This document shows, in pieces, positions 15,770-24,642 of a stretch of 44,522 nt of DNA (position 1 is the first letter of the stretch; each line of letters begins with the position of its first letter). The position numbers were made by a program, and so were the translations under genes. Under the pieces are notes generated by a model. It searched no databases. It worked only from the letters and a program-made list of their open reading frames with translations, and was not told where the DNA came from. The stretch is from Thermodesulfovibrio sp. (lineage in GTDB: Bacteria > Nitrospirota > Thermodesulfovibrionia > Thermodesulfovibrionales > Thermodesulfovibrionaceae), in NCBI GenBank assembly GCA_025060625.1, contig JANXBR010000003.1:1-44522 (forward strand), in the 5' to 3' direction.

Positions 15770-15778
15770 ATTTTAACA
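15770..15778 (-). promoter_or_regulatory. Possible extended -10 promoter for the CBS-Mrp operon, in a 148-base AT-rich gap
   Basis: Minus-strand TGTTAAAAT (forward 15770-15778) lies about 57 bases before the CBS start in the only sizeable gap upstream of the operon (15714-15861). The -35 region (TTAGCT) is poor. The gap is so AT-rich that chance matches are expected. Confidence 0.3.
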
Positions 15779-15861
15779 GTTATTTTAATAAATAGCTAAA
15801 TTTTTTATACTATAACATTTTTCAGGAAAAATTTGAGAGGATTCTTGATTTTTAATTTTTT

Positions 15862-16599
15862 TTAAGTTCTTCTCTGAAAAGATATAAATAAACTATCTGT
15901 GTCACCTTTTATATAAAATTTATTGAGAAGCAAAATTGTATCACCTGAAAAAATTTTTTGAGTCAACAAAATAACAGGTTCTTTTTCAGGTAAACTGAAG
16001 TTTAAAGCCAATTCTCTGGTCAATGGATTTAATTCCAAGTGAGCATCTATTTGAGTTATTTTTATACCACATTTCTTTTCTAAGATCTCAGTAATAGATT
16101 TAACCTCCAAATTTTCTTCAAGTAATTGGGGGCATACAGCAAATGGAATATAAGATTCTTGTATTATGGAGAGATTGTTTTCAATATACCAAAAGATTTT
16201 TGTATATATAATATGCTTATTTTCTGCAATTTTGAGTTCGTCACTTAGATTATCAATAGGCATTATTACTGTTTTTGTTACTATTTTTTTCTTATATTTT
16301 GTTTCATCCTTAACCCATAATGTTTTAAAAAAAGTACATAATATTATTCCATCTTCTACATAGTCCTTCTTTACAAAGGTACCTTTACCTTGCTGCCTTA
16401 TGAGATAGCCCTGCCTTACAAGTTCAAGTACAGCGTTTCTAACAGTAGCTCTGCTAACTTTAAACATATCACAAAGCTGTTCCTCGGTAGGAATCTGAGT
16501 ACCTACCTTCCATTCATGAGACTCAATTTTTTTCTTTAAAATTTCATATAATTGAATGTATAATTTTTCGTGTTCTTCTCTGTTAATTAACTCAACCAT
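15862..16599 (-). CDS. GntR/HutC-family transcriptional regulator with UTRA domain
   Basis: 245 residues. Winged helix at ~5-75: YIQLYEILKKKIESHEWKVG, TEEQLCDMFKVSRATVRNAV (helix-turn-helix) and the wing RQQGKGTFV. The UTRA ligand-binding domain follows (~90-242), with INRI-like ENKHIIYTKIFWYIENNLSI and a QKIF pattern near the end. AAAGG precedes ATG 16599. It is on the same strand and 148 bases upstream of the CBS-Mrp operon, so it may control it, itself, or the divergent restriction gene; the ligand is unknown. An imperfect inverted repeat 32 bases upstream of its start is a candidate operator. Confidence 0.9.
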   Translation of the reverse strand: MVELINREEHEKLYIQLYEILKKKIESHEWKVGTQIPTEEQLCDMFKVSRATVRNAVLELVRQGYLIRQQGKGTFVKKDYVEDGIILCTFFKTLWVKDETKYKKKIVTKTVIMPIDNLSDELKIAENKHIIYTKIFWYIENNLSIIQESYIPFAVCPQLLEENLEVKSITEILEKKCGIKITQIDAHLELNPLTRELALNFSLPEKEPVILLTQKIFSGDTILLLNKFYIKGDTDSLFISFQRRT

Positions 16600-16981
16600 T
16601 TGCCTTTCTTTTACATGATTTTATAACATTATGATAATATATCATACATATATTGTCAATAATTCACTTGCATAGGTAGTGGAAAATTTTTTATGTGTAA
16701 AATTGAAATAATATCTCCAATTTCTTAAATAAGAAAGACATGTAAAAATTTTTATCATAAGCAAAGAGCATATAAAAGCATTTAAAGTGATATATCATTC
16801 AGACCAAAAATGAAGAAGAACACCTATTCGCAAATTTACGCGGAAGTTTTTACATTACCACCATTTTTGAGATGTGTATATAATTATCAATTTGTGTATA
16901 ATTAAACATATTTCTTATGCTGTTTGGCATAAACAAAATTTTTTAGTATTAAGTATAAACTGGAGTTTTAGATTGTTGAAA
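16600..16981. other. 382-base AT-rich intergenic region between the regulator and the restriction enzyme
   Basis: Divergent promoter region without a convincing ORF. It contains the inverted repeat at 16631-16645 and a less AT-rich patch at 16825-16860 (TTCGCAAATTTACGCGGAAG). The ORF track extends the restriction gene into it from GTG 16874, but those 36 residues look non-coding. Confidence 0.5.
16631..16645. promoter_or_regulatory. Inverted repeat, candidate GntR operator
   Basis: ATGATA, ATA, TATCAT: six-base arms around a three-base centre, 32 bases upstream of the GntR start, where an autoregulatory site would be expected. AT-only composition apart from two G/C pairs makes it weak. Confidence 0.35.
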
Positions 16982-19900
16982 ATGAAAATATTAGAGAAGT
17001 ATTTAGATGAGATTTTCAAAATATATGAGCGAGGGGATTCAACAGAAGAGAGTTTCTACTCAACTCTTAAGGACTTAATCTCTAAATGGGCAAAATCTAA
17101 AAAATACGAAAACATAGAAATTACTATACTTCCCAAAAAAACTGAGGCTGGAAATCCTGATTTTAGAGTATGGGACGGTGCTCTTCATATTGTTGGCTAT
17201 ATTGAGGCAAAAGCACCTACAGTGGAAAACTTAGACCAGATAGTGACAACTGAGCAGATTAAAAGATATCTAAGCATATTTCCAAATCTAATACTTACTA
17301 ATTTTTTTGAATTCCGTCTTTACAGAGGAGGCTCTCTAATTGACAGAGTTCAGATAGGAAGACCTTTCCTGATACATAAGCTTAAAACAGTTCCACCACC
17401 TGAAAAACAAAAGGAGTTTTTTGAGCTCCTTGAAAAGTTTTTCTCCTTTTCATTTCCTGCAATAACTGAATCTAAAACTCTTGCAAGGGAACTTGCAAAG
17501 AGAACCCGATTTTTAAGAGACATCCTCTTAGAGGAGCTTAAGGACAGAGGAAATAAAGAACTCATTGGTTTCTATGAAGCCTTTAAAGAGTATCTCATAA
17601 GAGGACTTACATTAAAAGAATTTGCAGACCTTTACTCACAAACAATCACATACGGGCTTTTTGCAGCAAGGGTTCGCAGTGAAAATGGCTTTAGCCGTAA
17701 GCTTGCCTTCTACAGTATCCCCCATACAATAGGAATCTTGCGTGATATTTTCAAGTTTATCTCCCTTGGAGATATTCCAAAACAGATGGAATGGATAGTT
17801 GATGATATATCAGAGGTTTTAGCATCTACTGATGTAAAAAGGATACTTCATCAGTATTTCCATGAAGGAAAAGGTTCTGACCCAGTGATTCATTTCTATG
17901 AGACCTTTCTTGCTGAATATGACCCTGAAGAAAGAGAAAAAAGAGGAGTTTACTACACACCCGAGCCAGTTGTCTCTTACATAGTCCGTTCAATTAATTG
18001 GATTATTAAAAATCACTTTGGCAAACCCGATGGACTTGCAGACCACTCTGTAACAGTGCTTGACCCAGCAGCTGGTACACTAACATTTCTTGCAGAGGCA
18101 GCCCTTTTATCTATCAATGAGTTTATATCAAAATATGGAACAGGAGGTAAAGAAGACTTTATAAGAGAGCATATACTTAAAAACTTCTATGCCTTTGAAC
18201 TAATGATGGCACCCTATGCTGTTGGTCATCTTAAGATGTCTTTTCTTCTTGAAGAGATGGGATACAAAATGAAGGAAGATGAAAGATTTAAGTTTTACCT
18301 TACAAACACCCTTGATATGGAGGAACTTCCAGAGACAAAGCTTCCTGGTATGAGTTCTCTTTCAGAAGAATCCCATCTTGCAGCAGAGATAAAAAGAAAG
18401 ACACCAATTCTCGTGATACTGGGTAATCCACCCTACTCAGTAAGTTCTGCTAATAAGTCAGATTTTATAGAAAAAGAGATGGAACTATACAAAGAGGATG
18501 TTCGCAGTGAAAGAAATATTCAACCCCTTTCCGATGACTACATAAAATTCATTCGCTTTGCTCACTGGAAAATACAAAAGGAAGGAAAGGGTATTATTGG
18601 GATGATTACAAACAACTCTTATATTTCGGGTTTAATTCACCGAGGTATGAGAAAGAAGCTTATTGAGAGTTTTGATGAAATCTATATACTCAACCTTCAT
18701 GGAAACAGTCGCATAGGAGAGAAATCTCCTGATGGTTCAAAGGATGAGAATGTTTTTGACATACAGCAAGGTGTGGCTATCTCCATATTTGTAAAGAAAG
18801 AGAAAGTCAGAAAAGAGTGTAAGGTCTTTTATGCTGATCTATTTGGTCTAAGAGCAGACAAATATGAATATCTCAAAAATCATGATATTGCTACTACTGC
18901 ATGGAAGAACTTAAATCCGGTTGAACCCTACTTTTTCTTAATTCATAAAGATTTTTCAATGCAGAACCTTTATGAGAAATTCTTACCTGTCACAGAGATT
19001 TTTCAATTTTACTCAAGTGGTGTCAAAACTCATCGTGACCACTTTGTTGTTGGGTTTAGAAGAGAGGAAGTTATAAATAGACTCAGAATATTTGCAGGTG
19101 ATTTGCCTGATGAGATTGTAAAGGATACATTGAAATTGAAAGATACACGAGATTGGAATTTCAAAAAGGCAAGGGAGGAAATTAAAAAGTTAGATTGGAA
19201 AGATTACATCAGACAATACTCTTATCGTGCTTTTGATAACAGGTATATATGTTATCTCCCAATACTGATTGATAGAGGATGTGATAGATGGGATTTGATG
19301 AAGAACTTTTTTGAAAAAAATATCGGATTGACAACTACAAGAAAAACACCAGAAAATTTTGGTCTGCTGGCATTTGTTTGTAATAGTGTTGGTGATATAC
19401 ATTTAATCGGAGACCAAAATTATTTTTTCCCTCTAAATCTTTATCAAAATCAATATGAAAACAAAAAATTATTCAATGAAAATCCTACATATGAAAAAAC
19501 TCCCAACATCAAAATTGAAATCTTCTCATCTCTTGCTGAGTTCTACAAAGTTGAACCTACTGCTGAGTCAATCTTTTTCTACATCTATGCAGTGCTTTAC
19601 TCAAATATATATCGCACAAAGTATGCAGAGTTTTTAAGAATTGATTTCCCAAGAATTCCATTCACCAAAGACTATGAATTATTCAGAAAAATGGCAGAGC
19701 TTGGACAGAGGCTTGTAAATCTTCATCTTCTGGAGTCTCCAGAGCTTGACCCACCAGTAGCCAAGTTTCAGGGTGAAGGTGAAAACAAAGTAGAAAAGAT
19801 TAAATACGAAGACTGCAAAGTCTTTATAAACAAAACACAGTATTTTGAAGGTGTAAAGCCTCAGGTCTGGCAGTATCAGATTGGAGGCTATCAAGTATGT

Positions 19901-20059
19901 GATAAATGGCTAAAGGACAGAAAAAACCGCATCCTAAGCCTTGATGATATAAAACACTACTGTAAAGTTGCCACAGCCATTGACAAGACTATTCAGATGC
20001 AAAGCTTAATTGATAAAACATATTCTGAGTTAGAGAGAGAACTCATTAAATTTTTATAG
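16982..20059 (+). CDS. Type IIG-like single-chain restriction-modification enzyme (nuclease plus N6-adenine methyltransferase)
   Basis: 1025 residues from ATG 16982. The N-terminal PD-(D/E)XK-like nuclease has PD at 59-60 (AGNPDFRVWDG) and E75-A-K77 (GYIEAKAP). A helical linker follows, then the methyltransferase with motif I LDPAAGTLTFL (~360) and motif IV GNPPYS (~481), the N6-adenine type. The C-terminal ~400 residues should hold target recognition. No separate specificity or helicase gene is nearby. The ORF track begins at GTG 16874, but the leading 36 residues (YIIINLCIIKHISYAV...) are unlike the rest; two TTG codons just before the ATG, with GGAG 10 bases upstream, are alternative starts. 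Very AT-rich flanks and isolation suggest horizontal acquisition. Confidence 0.88.
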   Translation: MKILEKYLDEIFKIYERGDSTEESFYSTLKDLISKWAKSKKYENIEITILPKKTEAGNPDFRVWDGALHIVGYIEAKAPTVENLDQIVTTEQIKRYLSIFPNLILTNFFEFRLYRGGSLIDRVQIGRPFLIHKLKTVPPPEKQKEFFELLEKFFSFSFPAITESKTLARELAKRTRFLRDILLEELKDRGNKELIGFYEAFKEYLIRGLTLKEFADLYSQTITYGLFAARVRSENGFSRKLAFYSIPHTIGILRDIFKFISLGDIPKQMEWIVDDISEVLASTDVKRILHQYFHEGKGSDPVIHFYETFLAEYDPEEREKRGVYYTPEPVVSYIVRSINWIIKNHFGKPDGLADHSVTVLDPAAGTLTFLAEAALLSINEFISKYGTGGKEDFIREHILKNFYAFELMMAPYAVGHLKMSFLLEEMGYKMKEDERFKFYLTNTLDMEELPETKLPGMSSLSEESHLAAEIKRKTPILVILGNPPYSVSSANKSDFIEKEMELYKEDVRSERNIQPLSDDYIKFIRFAHWKIQKEGKGIIGMITNNSYISGLIHRGMRKKLIESFDEIYILNLHGNSRIGEKSPDGSKDENVFDIQQGVAISIFVKKEKVRKECKVFYADLFGLRADKYEYLKNHDIATTAWKNLNPVEPYFFLIHKDFSMQNLYEKFLPVTEIFQFYSSGVKTHRDHFVVGFRREEVINRLRIFAGDLPDEIVKDTLKLKDTRDWNFKKAREEIKKLDWKDYIRQYSYRAFDNRYICYLPILIDRGCDRWDLMKNFFEKNIGLTTTRKTPENFGLLAFVCNSVGDIHLIGDQNYFFPLNLYQNQYENKKLFNENPTYEKTPNIKIEIFSSLAEFYKVEPTAESIFFYIYAVLYSNIYRTKYAEFLRIDFPRIPFTKDYELFRKMAELGQRLVNLHLLESPELDPPVAKFQGEGENKVEKIKYEDCKVFINKTQYFEGVKPQVWQYQIGGYQVCDKWLKDRKNRILSLDDIKHYCKVATAIDKTIQMQSLIDKTYSELERELIKFL

Positions 20060-20217
20060 ATTTTGATCATAATTCAAATCTAAATTTTGACCAAAAAGCA
20101 TAAATCTCCATGTCACATTAAGTAAAAATAGAAGTGCATAAAAAATCAATTTTTTCGGACCCTAAATTAATTATGCAAGAATAGCCAGATGGAAACTTTT
20201 TTAACTAAATATAAACT

Positions 20218-21219
20218 TTAGGATTCATACAATTTCAGGTATAAATTAAATTTATCATTGTCTATTAACTCTTTGGCGGAGTTGTAGAGTTTTTCAGCTT
20301 GATCAATTATTCCAAAGGATTCAAAGGTTTTCGCAAAATCAATATATATCCTTGCCCTTTCTTCTATGTTTTCTATTTTTCTGGCACATCTGAGATATCT
20401 CTGAAGCCACTTTATACCAATATCTCTTAGACCACATTTATACATAAATTCTCCAATTAAAATTAAATGGACAAATCTGAAATATACACCTTCAATGGAT
20501 TTTGTCTCTTTTTCGGCTTCTTTGAAGATTTTTATTGAATTTTCTTTAAGTCCAGCAAGATTTAGGCTAAAGGCTACACTTGCAAGACTTCTCACTCTAT
20601 CATAAGCATACTCACATTTCTTTGCCTCTGTGTGGGCTAAATTAAAAAGTCTCATACCTTCTCTTTCAAATCCAGCTAAATAATAAAGCATTGCAACAGG
20701 TGAAATAAATCTTGATTTGCTATATGGGTCAGACTTTGTATTGGCTAAATATTTAAGTTTTCTTAATATGAACTCATCATATATAGAAAGTCTAATCATA
20801 GCTTTTGCAATCATCCTCAAACAATAAAGGTCCCAGTAAACTGAATAGTGAGTTCCCATTACTAACTTTACAGCTTTAAGCCAGTATCTTTTTACCTTAA
20901 CCTCTGCATTTAACAAGGCATTTACAAGTTCTCCAAGGCTTTTCATACGTTCATCGTCATCTTCTATCCTATTAATCACATTAAACGCAATATCCCATTT
21001 TTCATTCTCTATTAATATACTCAAAATATCCTTAAAAGCCTTTATTTTAATAGACTCTGAAGTTATCCTTCCTGATGATTCTAATGAGGCTTTATATAGA
21101 GCTTTTTTAGCAAAAATTTTTGATAGATTTAGAAAAGCCCTGTCTTTATTATATGAATTAATAAAGACTCTCTTTTCTAATCTCTCAATTATACTCTTCC
21201 AATCAGTTTTCATCTTCAT
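20218..21219 (-). CDS. Helical-repeat (TPR-like) protein of unknown function
   Basis: 333 residues from ATG 21219 (MKMKTDWKSIIERLEKRV). Repeating helix pairs are visible: SIKIKAFKDILSILIENEKW, DRVRSLASVAFSLNLAGLKE, NIEERARIYIDFAKTFESFG, with an A-x(3)-F/L-x-x-A-G spacing of roughly 35 residues, resembling TPR or the PPR-like arrays seen in hypothetical bacterial proteins. No catalytic domain, signal peptide or helix long enough for the membrane. The ORF track starts 57 bases earlier, inside the upstream gene; the chosen ATG lies 7 bases after that gene's stop. It is the last of three minus-strand genes and convergent with the restriction enzyme. A protein-protein scaffold is the most that can be inferred. 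Confidence 0.75.
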   Translation of the reverse strand: MKMKTDWKSIIERLEKRVFINSYNKDRAFLNLSKIFAKKALYKASLESSGRITSESIKIKAFKDILSILIENEKWDIAFNVINRIEDDDERMKSLGELVNALLNAEVKVKRYWLKAVKLVMGTHYSVYWDLYCLRMIAKAMIRLSIYDEFILRKLKYLANTKSDPYSKSRFISPVAMLYYLAGFEREGMRLFNLAHTEAKKCEYAYDRVRSLASVAFSLNLAGLKENSIKIFKEAEKETKSIEGVYFRFVHLILIGEFMYKCGLRDIGIKWLQRYLRCARKIENIEERARIYIDFAKTFESFGIIDQAEKLYNSAKELIDNDKFNLYLKLYES

Positions 21220-21226
21220 TGAAAAT

Positions 21227-21445
21227 TTAAGGAAATCGTAGTGAAAAATGCAAAAAGACAGAAGTTGAATAGCCAAAGACTATCAATGAAAAGATATTCT
21301 CAAAAATGTTTCCCAAACCTTTAATAACCAAATCAAGAATATATATTACAATACATGCAAAAGCGAACAATAATAAAATACCACAAAAAAAGTAAAAAAG
21401 ACATATTGAAAATTTGAAGGCAAAGCAGATAAAAAATGAAGGCAT
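21227..21445 (-). CDS. Small hydrophobic membrane protein
   Basis: 72 residues with a long hydrophobic N-terminal half (FFICFAFKFSICLFYFFCGI and LLLFAFACIVIYILDLVIKG) and a second hydrophobic part (IFSLIVFGYSTSVFLHFSL). No recognisable family. Start ATG 21445 has AAAGGA 7 bases upstream, at the end of the preceding gene, and the stop is 7 bases before the helical-repeat gene, so the three genes look like one operon. Phenylalanine and isoleucine richness could also arise by chance in AT-rich DNA. Confidence 0.5.
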   Translation of the reverse strand: MPSFFICFAFKFSICLFYFFCGILLLFAFACIVIYILDLVIKGLGNIFENIFSLIVFGYSTSVFLHFSLRFP

Positions 21446-21447
21446 TG

Positions 21448-21666
21448 CTAATCCTTTCTTTTGAATCTCTTCCTTACCTCAGATAAGGTATCAATTACAA
21501 ATCCAATAACCATTACAACTACAAGAGCAATAATCAAGTATGAAATAAAAATTCCCAATTTTTCATTTAGTTGATATAATAAAGCTCCAAACATTACCCC
21601 TATAAAAACAAAAACCATGAGTCCCGTTCCAAATCTGTTTATTCTCACAAAAAACCACCAAAACAT
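21448..21666 (-). CDS. Small two-helix membrane protein
   Basis: 72 residues: a short N-terminus (MFWWFFVRINRFGTG), helix LMVFVFIGVMFGALLYQL, then helix IFISYLIIALVVVMVIGFVI, and a cationic tail DTLSEVRKRFKRKD. This is a clean small-membrane-protein design, but I do not recognise the family. It is the first gene of the three-gene minus-strand set ending with the helical-repeat protein; gap to the next gene is 2 bases. Confidence 0.6.
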   Translation of the reverse strand: MFWWFFVRINRFGTGLMVFVFIGVMFGALLYQLNEKLGIFISYLIIALVVVMVIGFVIDTLSEVRKRFKRKD

Positions 21667-21873
21667 CTTTGATAGTATATCAAAAAACTTATTTAAATAA
21701 CATATTCTTCCTATGGAATAAAATTTAGATTGGTTCAGGTTTTATTTTGTTGAGTATGCTTTATTTTATGTTCTTCATTCTGATATGAGCTTATTTTAAA
21801 ATATATGCGAATTTATTAGGGAAAGATTAATAAAAAAGTTCTGCTAAATTTGCTTGGATTTTTTATGGGCTAA
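21667..21873. other. 207-base AT-rich divergent gap
   Basis: Lies between the small-membrane-protein operon (minus) and the frameshifted gene (plus). I see no ORF with a ribosome site, no RNA gene and no strong hairpin. Confidence 0.4.
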
Positions 21874-22232
21874 ATGATTGAAGCCTTAGTTATTCAGCTT
21901 GGAACAAAAATTTAAGTGGATTTCAAACCAAGTTTATCAAAGCCTTTTTAGTCTCTGTTTTAGGTTACATAGTTTCATTTATTGCAGGTTTTATACTTGG
22001 AGTATTCTTTGCGAAAATGGGATATGGACTTAGTATAGGGAGTCTTACAATTTTTCTGCTTGTTGGTTTAATTTCTCAGGCATTGGTCATTAGAGTAATA
22101 GTAAAGCCTCCTCAGGGTGGTTCACTTAGTTTTTTAAGAGCAGTTAGCATAAGTGGATTTCAAACTCTTGCTGGCTTGATATTTATGTTTTTACTCGGTT
22201 TTATCTTGAATATACTTAATATAAAAGCATAG
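21874..22232 (+). pseudogene. Frameshifted small membrane protein gene
   Basis: Two ORFs join into one plausible protein if a single base is added near 21911-21913. Frame 1 from ATG 21874 gives MIEALVIQLGTKI then TAA; the next frame continues at once with LSGFQTKFIKAFLVSVLGYI and runs through the tracked 71-residue ORF (from 22017) to the stop at 22232. The repaired product is 119 residues with three to four helices (VLGYIVSFIAGFILGVFFA, LTIFLLVGLISQALVIRVIV, SGFQTLAGLIFMFLLGFIL) and an internal echo: SGFQTKFIKAFLVSVLGY versus SGFQTLAGLIFMFLLGF. The break sits in AAAAATTTAA, a homopolymer context where deletions and sequencing errors are common. The tracked ORF alone would lack the first helix. 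Family unknown. Confidence 0.65.
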
Positions 22233-22288
22233 TTTCCTCGGACTGCTTATTAGCTTTGTTATTCTAAAATAGATTATACTATTTTGTG

Positions 22289-23488
22289 ATGTTTCCCCAG
22301 AATGAATATGAGATATTAAAAATAATCGGCAGAAAATTCAATCTTTTTGAAGAGGACCTCCAGCTTTATCCCTTAGATGAAAAAATTAGAGACTCTAAGT
22401 TTTTAGTGCTTGGTGGTGCTGGAAGTATTGGAAGTGCTGTGGTCAAAGAAATTTTCAAGAGGAATCCACAAGTTCTCCATGTAGTTGACCTTTCAGAAAA
22501 TAATCTTGCCGAGCTTGTAAGGGACATTAGAAGTAGTCTTGGATATATTGAGGGAGATTTCAAAACCTTTGCAATAGACATAGGAACAGACATATATGAT
22601 AAGTTTTTTAATGACTCTGTTATTTATGACTATATTCTGAACTTTTCAGCTCTAAAACATGTAAGGAGTGAGAAAGATCCTTACACGCTTATGAGAATGA
22701 TTGAGGTAAACATTCTAAATACAATAAAAACCTTAGAACAATCAATAAAAAAAGGTGTAAAAAAATACTTTTGTGTTTCAACCGATAAAGCTACAAATCC
22801 AGTAAATATGATGGGTGCATCCAAGAGAATCATGGAGTTATTTTTAGTAGATTACTCAAATAAAATTGATATTTCAACAGCAAGATTCGCCAATGTGGCT
22901 TTCAGTGACGGAAGTCTTCTTCATAGCTTTATTATGAGAATTCAAAAACTCCAGCCTATTGTGATTCCCAAAAATGTAAAGAGATATTTTATTACACAGA
23001 GAGAATCAGCCATACTCTGTCTTTTAAGTTGCCTTTATGGAAACAATCTTGAGATATTCTTTCCTAAACTTAACTCAGAGCAACATATGAAAGATTTCTG
23101 GGAAATTGCTAAAAATCTACTGAACTATCTTGGCTATGAACCATATTTAACTGAAAAAGAGCAGGAAGCAAGAAACCTGTCAACAACTTTACCTAAGGAG
23201 GGCAGATGGGCATGCTATCTGTCTGATACAGACACTACTGGTGAGAAAGAGTACGAGGAATTTTATAGTGATACTGATCAAATAGACTGGAACAGGTTCA
23301 AAGACATTGGAGTCATAAAGATGAAACTCAATTTTAGAAGAGAAAAATTAACACACTTTGTCTCAGAGATTAAGAGAATGAGAGAGAAAGGAAGCTGGAA
23401 CAAAGCCAACCTCATTGCATTATTCATAGAGATTTTACCTGAGTTCAGGCATTTAGAAAGGCAGAAGTATCTTGATGAAAAGATGTGA
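22289..23488 (+). CDS. legB: Nucleotide-sugar N-acetylglucosamine 4,6-dehydratase (LegB/PseB/CapD-type)
   Basis: 399 residues, extended SDR with GGAGSIGSAVVKEIF (~37-51, Rossmann) and the dehydratase signature STDKATNPVNMMGASKRIME (~165-184). It makes the 4-keto-6-deoxy sugar that starts the nonulosonic acid pathway; from its neighbours the substrate is probably GDP-GlcNAc, as in Campylobacter legionaminic acid synthesis. The C-terminal ~80 residues (EGRWACYLSDTDTTGEKEYE to DEKM) extend beyond the usual core. ATG 22289 is preferred to the GTG just before it; there is no ribosome site, but a TATACT box ends 9 bases upstream. First gene of the island; its stop overlaps the next ATG. Confidence 0.9.
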   Translation: MFPQNEYEILKIIGRKFNLFEEDLQLYPLDEKIRDSKFLVLGGAGSIGSAVVKEIFKRNPQVLHVVDLSENNLAELVRDIRSSLGYIEGDFKTFAIDIGTDIYDKFFNDSVIYDYILNFSALKHVRSEKDPYTLMRMIEVNILNTIKTLEQSIKKGVKKYFCVSTDKATNPVNMMGASKRIMELFLVDYSNKIDISTARFANVAFSDGSLLHSFIMRIQKLQPIVIPKNVKRYFITQRESAILCLLSCLYGNNLEIFFPKLNSEQHMKDFWEIAKNLLNYLGYEPYLTEKEQEARNLSTTLPKEGRWACYLSDTDTTGEKEYEEFYSDTDQIDWNRFKDIGVIKMKLNFRREKLTHFVSEIKRMREKGSWNKANLIALFIEILPEFRHLERQKYLDEKM

Positions 23489-24642
23489 TGAAAAAATTTG
23501 AAAAAATATTAAACTTTATCAAGAACATTTACGGAAAACAAAAAATAGGACTCCATGAACCTGTTTTTTTGGGAAAGGAAAAGGAATATCTGATAGAATG
23601 TTTAAAATCAACAAAAGTATCCTATATTGGAGAATATGTTACTGAATTTGAGAAAAAAATCAGTGAATATACTGCAAGCAGCTATGCCATAGCAGTAGTA
23701 AATGCCACATCAGGTCTTCATATAGCCTTAAAAGTGGCTGGTGTAAATATTGATCATGAAGTAATAACCCAACCTCTTACTTTTGTTGCCACTGCAAATG
23801 CAATATCTTACTGTGGAGCTCATCCTGTTTTTATTGATGTAGATAGGGATACTCTTGGAATGAGTCCTGAAAGCCTAAGTAACTTTTTAAAGAAATTTGC
23901 TACTTTAAAGAATGGAAAACTCGTTAATAAAAAAACTAAAAGGAGGCTTTCAGCTGTTGTTCCTGTTCATGTATTCGGTCATCCCTGTAGAATAGATGAA
24001 ATTGTAAGTATAGCCAATGAGTATGGTCTTTTAGTCATTGAAGATGCCGCTGAAGCTTTGGGTAGTTTTTACAAGGGAAGGCACTGTGGAACCTTTGGTA
24101 AAATGGCAGTAATTAGTTTTAATGGCAATAAAATAATAACCACTGGTGGAGGGGGGATAATTTTAACCAATGACAAGATATTAGCTGATAAAATAAAACA
24201 TCTTACGACAACTGCGAAAGTACCACACCCATGGGAGTATTATCATGATGAAATTGGCTTTAACTACAGAATGCCCAATATTAACTCTGCACTTGGTTTA
24301 GCTCAGATGGAATATTTTGATAAGATACTAAATGATAAAAGAGAACTTGCCAGTATCTATGAAAAATTTTTTAATGAGATTCAAATTCCCTTCATAAAAG
24401 AACCCCAAAATTCAAGATCAAACTACTGGCTAAATGGAATATTAATGAAAAACAGCAAAGAGAGAGACATTCTACTGGCATATTTAAATAATGAGGGAGT
24501 TAATGCAAGGGCAGCATGGAGACTACTTTTTAGGCTAAAAATGTATGAAAAATCTTTTTATACCTCCTGTGAGAATGCAGAGTGGCTTGCCGATAGAATT
24601 GTAAATATACCAAGTAGTTGCAGGTTAAATAAATTAACATGA
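23488..24642 (+). CDS. legC: Legionaminic acid pathway aminotransferase (DegT/DnrJ/EryC1 family)
   Basis: 384 residues, PLP-dependent. Conserved parts: substrate/PLP contact region YAIAVVNATSGLHIALKVAG (~68), VIEDAAEALGS (~186, PLP aspartate) and the Schiff-base lysine in SFNGNKIITTGGGG (~211). It transfers an amino group to C4 of the 4-keto sugar. Starts at ATG 23488, sharing a base with the LegB stop (TGATG). The C-terminus (NIPSSCRLNKLT) is short but normal for the group. Followed by LegH with an ATGA overlap. Confidence 0.93.
   Translation: MKKFEKILNFIKNIYGKQKIGLHEPVFLGKEKEYLIECLKSTKVSYIGEYVTEFEKKISEYTASSYAIAVVNATSGLHIALKVAGVNIDHEVITQPLTFVATANAISYCGAHPVFIDVDRDTLGMSPESLSNFLKKFATLKNGKLVNKKTKRRLSAVVPVHVFGHPCRIDEIVSIANEYGLLVIEDAAEALGSFYKGRHCGTFGKMAVISFNGNKIITTGGGGIILTNDKILADKIKHLTTTAKVPHPWEYYHDEIGFNYRMPNINSALGLAQMEYFDKILNDKRELASIYEKFFNEIQIPFIKEPQNSRSNYWLNGILMKNSKERDILLAYLNNEGVNARAAWRLLFRLKMYEKSFYTSCENAEWLADRIVNIPSSCRLNKLT

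Noticed and set aside
16800-16981. N-terminal extension of the restriction enzyme from GTG 16874
   Set aside because: The extra 36 residues are unlike the coding part and lack a ribosome site; ATG 16982 or the TTG codons just before it are better starts.
20140-20155. AAAAAAT-CA-ATTTTTT inverted repeat between the convergent restriction and helical-repeat genes
   Set aside because: It could be a weak bidirectional terminator, but the stem is only A-T pairs and this gap is so AT-rich that it is expected by chance.
21905-21916. Programmed -1 frameshift at AAAAATTTAA
   Set aside because: The codons AAA ATT slipping back one base would leave the second tRNA mispaired, and no stimulatory hairpin is apparent. 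A deletion or sequencing error is simpler.
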